A stretch of DNA of 8,612 nucleotides from NCBI GenBank assembly GCA_003221375.1, contig QHRI01000016.1:1-8612 (forward strand). The letters are read 5' to 3'. Source of the stretch: Verrucomicrobiota bacterium (GTDB taxonomy: Bacteria > Verrucomicrobiota > Verrucomicrobiia > Chthoniobacterales > UBA10450). A model generated the notes under the pieces. That model was not told where the DNA came from. It was given only the letters and a program-made list of their open reading frames with translations, and did no database searches. Every line of letters starts with the position of its first letter. Within the stretch, counting starts at the first letter, position 1. Below, piece by piece: positions 5,025 through 8,612 of the stretch. A program made the translations under genes and the position numbers.

Positions 5025-7688
5025 ATGCGCACTCTGCTTTTTCTTCTGGCTGAATTTGCAATCATGTCCTCCGTAATCGCTTCAGAAAAGCCATTCAGTT
5101 TCAAAGAGGCCCCCGGAAAACTCCCGAAAGAAGTGGTCCCAACGGATTATGCCGTCCGAATCATACCGGATATCGACAAGTTGAATTTTTCAGGGACAGA
5201 GACGGTGAAGCTCACCGTTCGTAGCCGTGTTCGCAAATTGGTGTTGAATGCGCTCGAACTCAAAATCGAAGCGGCGTCTATCGACGGCAAAGAACTACCG
5301 GGCTCGGCAATTAAGGCCGACATCAAAAACGAACTGCTTACGCTCGCGCTGCCGTCAGAACTTCCGACCGGCGAGCATGCGCTTACTCTTCGTTTCACAG
5401 GCAAAATAAACGAGCAAGGACAGGGCCTTTTCTACATGCGGTATCAGGAGAAAGGCAGTGGCGCTCGGAAGATCATGCTCGGTAGTCAATTTGAAGCGAC
5501 CGACGCTCGTCGATTTTTCCCATGCTGGGACGAGCCAGCCTTTCGCGCGCGATTCCAGTTGACTGCAGTCGTGCCGGAGAACTGGCTGGCCGTCTCGAAC
5601 ATGCCGGTCGAGAGCGAGAAAAAAATCGCTGACTTCAAAGAGGTACGTTTTGCCGCTACTCCGCCGATGTCCAGTTACCTGAATGTTTTCGTCGCGGGCG
5701 AACTCGACTTCATTGAATCCCGAAGCGGCTTGACTCGGCTCCGAGTGATCGCGACGAAAGGCAAGGCTGAGATGGGCCGCTACGCGCTCGAAGCCACTGC
5801 GCAAATCTTGCAATACTACAACGATTATTTTGGCGTGGCCTATCCGTTGCCGAAACTGGATCAAATCGCGATACCGGGGGGCTTTGGCGGCGCGATGGAA
5901 AATTGGGGCGGGATCACCTACTACGAGTCGAAGCTTGTGTTTGATCCGAAAAGTTCCTCCGCGGAAACAAAGCAAGATATCTACGAGGTTCTTGCGCACG
6001 AAATGGCGCACCAATGGTTCGGCGACCTGGTAACGATGGGTTGGTGGGACAACTTGTGGCTTAATGAAGGATTTGCATCGTGGATGGGTTCCAAATGCAC
6101 CGCTCATTTTAATCCACAATGGGAAGTCTGGCTGCGCCGGGAATTCCCGCGGGATCCGAGCCGACGTGTCGGAATTGCCAAGGAAGTGGCGATGGAAGGC
6201 GATGCGCGATCCACCACTCATCCGATCCAGCAGCCGGTCGCGACCGAAGCCGAAGCCAACACCGCTTTCGAAGATATCACTTACAAAAAAGGCCAGTCAT
6301 TTTTGCGGATGCTGGAGAGTTTTCTCGGCGAAGATTTCTTTCGGGAAGGAATTCGCCGTTACCTAGCGGCGCATTTGTACTCAAACACGACGACAGCGGA
6401 CCTATGGAACGCGCTTTCCGAGGCGTCCGGGAAACCAGTCGGGGAAATCGCGGCAGGTTGGACCGAGCAACCTGGATTTCCTCTCGTCAAAGTGAAACGA
6501 GAGCAAGGCGGCAACGTCTCGCTCTTGCAGGAACGCTTTACCATTAACTTCACAAGCGCTCCACCGCTCAAATGGAAAATCCCGCTGACGTACGCGATAG
6601 TCGGTGAGACTCCTGAGACACTGTTGATGACTGGAGGAGTCGATGGCATTCGCAACATTCCTGCGAATCGACCGCTCAAGCTGAATGTAAATGGCGCTGG
6701 AAATTATCGCGTCGAATACGATGAGGCCTCTTGGAAATTGTTGCTTGGAGCTTTGAAGAATTTGGGCGTTGACGATCGCGTCAATCTACTGGGCGACACC
6801 TGGGCTCTGGTCCAGGCGAATCGTGCCCCGGTCGCTTTATACTTTGACTCGGAGGAGAAACTGCCGGCTTCGACCGAACTGGCCGAGCGCGAACAGATCG
6901 TTCACGTGCTGGATTTTATTAATCGGCTTTTGAGTGGCAGTCCTGAACAAGAGAAATTTCAGCAATATGCGCGATCACTCTTGCTTCCCACCTTAGATGC
7001 GGTTGGCTGGGAAGCGAAATCGGACGAGAAACCGGCCACAGCAATCTTGCGAGCGAGCCTGATTACGGCACTCGGCAACCTGAATGATCCGAAAATTGTC
7101 GCCAATTGTCGCGAACGTTTTAAGGCTTTTGTCACTAATCCAGAATCGCTGGCTCCTGATCTTCGGTCTGCGGTCTTTTCGGTTGTGGGACGGTACGCTG
7201 ACGAATCGACATGGAACGAACTTCACCAGCTCGGCCTGAAGACAACGAGCATTGAAGAAAAACAGAATTATTACGACGCGCTGGCCGACGCGATCGATCC
7301 CAAGCTACTGAAGAAGACACTCCCCATTGCGCTTACCGATGAGTTGCCGACAAGCCGCGCTGTCTTTCTCGTCTTGCGAGTCGCTCGCGAAAGTGGTCAT
7401 CCGGATGTCGCGTGGGACTTTGCCAAGACGAATATGAAAACGCTCCTTGCAAAGTCCGATGCGCTTGGCGCCAACACGTATGCACCTGGTTTGTTTACCT
7501 TTTTCGCGGACGATTCGCGCGCTCAAGAGCTGACGAAATACGCCAAAAACAGCCTGCCGGCAGCGAGCGCTTCGCAAGTGGCAAAGGCGGTGGACGAAAT
7601 TCGGTACCTATCCGAATTAAAGAAACGCCTCGCCCGGCAGTTGAAAGGATGGACCGAGAAAAAGGCTGACCATGGAGGACGCGAGTAG
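5025..7688 (+). CDS. Secreted M1-family zinc aminopeptidase, 887 aa
   Basis: This is a gluzincin aminopeptidase that removes N-terminal residues from peptides. A probable signal peptide covers 1-19 (LLFLLAEFAIMSSVIA, cleavage before SEKPF), placing the enzyme in the periplasm or outside. The N-terminal beta domain (about 35-235) opens with VVPTDYAVRIIPDI. The catalytic domain contains GAMEN at 289-293, which binds the substrate amino terminus. It also has the zinc site HEMAH (H325, E326, H329) plus E348 in LNEGFASW, exactly HExxH-x18-E, and the transition-state tyrosine Y420 in ITYKKG. An ERAP1-like helical C-terminal domain runs from about 559 (GNYRVEYDE) to 870. The length is usual for the family and all catalytic residues are present. 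The start is ATG 5025; ATG at codon 14 would destroy the signal peptide. The last five residues (HGGRE) and stop lie in a repeat related to the element downstream. Confidence 0.96.
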   Translation: MRTLLFLLAEFAIMSSVIASEKPFSFKEAPGKLPKEVVPTDYAVRIIPDIDKLNFSGTETVKLTVRSRVRKLVLNALELKIEAASIDGKELPGSAIKADIKNELLTLALPSELPTGEHALTLRFTGKINEQGQGLFYMRYQEKGSGARKIMLGSQFEATDARRFFPCWDEPAFRARFQLTAVVPENWLAVSNMPVESEKKIADFKEVRFAATPPMSSYLNVFVAGELDFIESRSGLTRLRVIATKGKAEMGRYALEATAQILQYYNDYFGVAYPLPKLDQIAIPGGFGGAMENWGGITYYESKLVFDPKSSSAETKQDIYEVLAHEMAHQWFGDLVTMGWWDNLWLNEGFASWMGSKCTAHFNPQWEVWLRREFPRDPSRRVGIAKEVAMEGDARSTTHPIQQPVATEAEANTAFEDITYKKGQSFLRMLESFLGEDFFREGIRRYLAAHLYSNTTTADLWNALSEASGKPVGEIAAGWTEQPGFPLVKVKREQGGNVSLLQERFTINFTSAPPLKWKIPLTYAIVGETPETLLMTGGVDGIRNIPANRPLKLNVNGAGNYRVEYDEASWKLLLGALKNLGVDDRVNLLGDTWALVQANRAPVALYFDSEEKLPASTELAEREQIVHVLDFINRLLSGSPEQEKFQQYARSLLLPTLDAVGWEAKSDEKPATAILRASLITALGNLNDPKIVANCRERFKAFVTNPESLAPDLRSAVFSVVGRYADESTWNELHQLGLKTTSIEEKQNYYDALADAIDPKLLKKTLPIALTDELPTSRAVFLVLRVARESGHPDVAWDFAKTNMKTLLAKSDALGANTYAPGLFTFFADDSRAQELTKYAKNSLPAASASQVAKAVDEIRYLSELKKRLARQLKGWTEKKADHGGRE
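7672..7685 (+). repeat. Partial repeat copy at the 3' end of the aminopeptidase gene
   Basis: ATGGAGGACGCGAG at 7672-7685 matches ATGGAGGCGCGAG at 7714-7726 apart from one extra base. The first copy supplies the last codons of the aminopeptidase gene and abuts its TAG stop; the second is the left arm of palindromic element 3. The starts of the two copies are 42 bp apart. Confidence 0.45.
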
Positions 7689-7713
7689 CACAGATTAATA
7701 ATTACGTGAGCCA

Positions 7714-7793
7714 ATGGAGGCGCGAGCTCGGCGAGTCTTTTCCGGAACGTTGCGCCGTGGCTCTGCGTTAAGCGTCCGGAGTCCGCCCTCCAT
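7714..7793. repeat. Palindromic intergenic element 3
   Basis: The outer arms ATGGAGG (7714-7720) and CCTCCAT (7787-7793) are a perfect 7-bp inverted repeat. With a one-base bulge the stem continues through GCG/CGC and, after a mismatch, a G-T pair and CTC/GAG. Two copies of the self-complementary TCCGGA (7741-7746 and 7775-7780) lie inside. It occupies the gap between the convergent aminopeptidase and GNAT genes and may act as a transcription end for both. Its arm sequence differs from elements 1 and 2, so it is a separate family. Confidence 0.5.
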
Positions 7794-7840
7794 AACCGAG
7801 GAACTGCCATTGTCCAGATTCGCGTTATTCGCGGTGGCTG

Positions 7841-8329
7841 TTATTCCGTCTGATTATTCTGTTGCGGCATGACCCACAGGCGCATCGGGATCATCGAAGA
7901 CTCGACAAAACCGTAGTGGCGGAAAAACTCCTGCGCCACATTTTCCGGCCGGTCGGTCAGCAACGTAATGCGAAGGAAATTTTTTTGTTTGGCAAAATCG
8001 ATCGCATGCTGGAGAAGCCTCGAACCGTATCCTTTGCCTTGGAATTTCTTGTGGATTACCAAGTCTTCCAGCAGCATAACGAAGCCGCCCTCCGCAGTGC
8101 TGATGGTGAACAGCAAATTGATCATTCCCACGATCGCCCCATTCTGCCGCAACACAAAGACGCGCCCCCGGCTCGGTTGTTCAAAAATCAGGCGCAAACC
8201 ACGAAGTTGTTTTTCCTTGTCCGGGCGGAAGTCGCCCTCCTGAGCGAACAATTCAGTGAGCATTTGCGACAATTCGTCGAGATCGGCTTCAGTCGCCGGC
8301 TCAATCACCACATGTTCTTTTTCGCCCAT
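7841..8329 (-). CDS. GNAT-family N-acetyltransferase
   Basis: This 162-residue GNAT-fold enzyme transfers an acetyl group from acetyl-CoA to an amine. Numbered from the ATG at 8329, the N-terminal strand and helix (VVIEPATEADLDELSQML) are followed by the central strands INLLFTIS and FVMLLEDLVIH. Motif A then follows, with the pyrophosphate-binding loop QGKGYG at 97-102 and the helix SRLLQHAIDFAKQ. Motif B is ENVAQEFFRHYGF at about 129-141, followed by a closing strand MIPMRLWV. The length is typical of a single-domain GNAT. The substrate cannot be predicted; the resemblance is to generic small GNATs. GTG at 8338 would add three residues (MQP); neither start has a clear ribosome site and I prefer ATG. 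It is convergent with the aminopeptidase gene and divergent from rpmH. Confidence 0.92.
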   Translation of the reverse strand: MGEKEHVVIEPATEADLDELSQMLTELFAQEGDFRPDKEKQLRGLRLIFEQPSRGRVFVLRQNGAIVGMINLLFTISTAEGGFVMLLEDLVIHKKFQGKGYGSRLLQHAIDFAKQKNFLRITLLTDRPENVAQEFFRHYGFVESSMIPMRLWVMPQQNNQTE

Positions 8330-8424
8330 TGGTTGCACTGTTTATGTCAAAAATACGCCATTCTGGCAATCAAATTAGCCTCACACCACCCTGCTGGCGT
8401 TAACTATTGATGCGCTTGGTGGCG

Positions 8425-8452
8425 TTGACAATGTTGCGCTCGACCTTACTTT
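8425..8452 (+). promoter_or_regulatory. Candidate sigma-70 promoter for rpmH
   Basis: A perfect -35 hexamer TTGACA (8425-8430) is followed after 16 bp by TACTTT (8447-8452), which keeps the first, second and last bases of the -10 consensus. Transcription would start near 8459, giving an rpmH leader of about 32 nt. No Shine-Dalgarno is seen before the ATG at 8491. A strong housekeeping promoter is expected for a ribosomal protein gene. Confidence 0.6.
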
Positions 8453-8490
8453 AGCCGCTCTTAAATTGTACCGAGTCTGTTTTCGGTTTT

Positions 8491-8612
8491 ATGAAACGTA
8501 CCTACCAGCCATCCAAGCGAACACGCAAACGTCAACATGGTTTTCGTGCCCGCATGAAGACGAAAGCGGGGCGCGCGACCCTGGCACGCCGCCGCCAACG
8601 CGGCCGGAAGCG
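8491..8612 (+). CDS. rpmH: 50S ribosomal protein L34, truncated by window end
   Basis: The opening [20 protein letters not shown] and the Arg/Lys-rich remainder ([19 protein letters not shown]) are unmistakable for bacterial L34, a small basic protein of the large ribosomal subunit that binds 23S rRNA. Forty full codons plus two bases of codon 41 are visible. Since L34 is usually 44-46 residues, only a few codons and the stop are missing. The start is ATG 8491. In most bacteria rpmH is followed by rnpA and then yidC, often near the replication origin, so those genes would be expected to the right of this window. The upstream gene is an unrelated divergent acetyltransferase, so the usual dnaA-side neighbour is not seen here. 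Confidence 0.96.
   Translation, partial: MKRTYQPSKRTRKRQHGFRARMKTKAGRATLARRRQRGRK

Noticed and set aside
5355..6221. 288-codon open frame on the minus strand inside the aminopeptidase gene
   Set aside because: It lies wholly antisense to a gene whose catalytic motifs are all intact, and its composition (Arg/His/Ser-rich) is typical of a shadow frame.
7862..8410. 182-codon plus-strand frame over the acetyltransferase gene
   Set aside because: The minus strand encodes a convincing GNAT protein with motifs A and B; the plus frame has no recognisable pattern.
1..8612. CRISPR array, insertion sequence or prophage
   Set aside because: I saw no regularly spaced direct repeats, transposase, integrase or phage structural genes.

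Overview
The window looks like a chromosomal segment from a Verrucomicrobia-type bacterium, perhaps a soil lineage of the Chthoniobacterales/Spartobacteria kind. That placement is an inference from gene style (SD-poor starts, the sigma/anti-sigma/secreted-protein arrangement, GC-rich dispersed palindromes between genes) and was not tested by a database search. Nothing points to a phage, plasmid or CRISPR locus.

Layout. Bases 2-301 hold the C-terminal end of a HAD-superfamily phosphatase (+). A palindromic element follows at 312-383. On the minus strand lie a multi-pass membrane protein with Mpv17/PMP22-like motifs (389-1123) and a small lipoprotein (1269-1478), with a second palindromic element between them (1174-1262). 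A 59-bp divergent gap with a candidate promoter leads into rlmN (1538-2561). That gene is broken: about 16-24 codons just before the radical-SAM cysteine loop are missing and the frame changes at about 1826-1830. Next comes a 172-bp non-coding stretch with a hairpin, a short GC-rich tandem repeat and a fragment resembling the 3' end of tmRNA.

From 2734 to 7688 five genes run in the same direction with gaps of 28, -14, 7 and 26 bp. They encode an unrecognised helical acidic protein, an ECF sigma factor, a cysteine-free single-pass putative anti-sigma factor, a small secreted protein of unknown function and a secreted M1-family zinc aminopeptidase of 887 residues. The sigma/anti-sigma overlap argues for co-transcription. 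The simplest reading is an envelope-sensing switch encoded with two exported proteins, one of them a peptidase.

A third palindromic element (7714-7793) fills the convergent gap before a minus-strand GNAT acetyltransferase (7841-8329). The window ends in rpmH (ribosomal protein L34, from 8491), cut two bases into codon 41, with a good -35/-10 promoter in front of it.

Most worth a second look are the disrupted rlmN, the family of palindromic elements at gene 3' ends, the sigma/anti-sigma/peptidase cluster and the bacterial Mpv17-like protein. I see no clearly new defence or mobile system.
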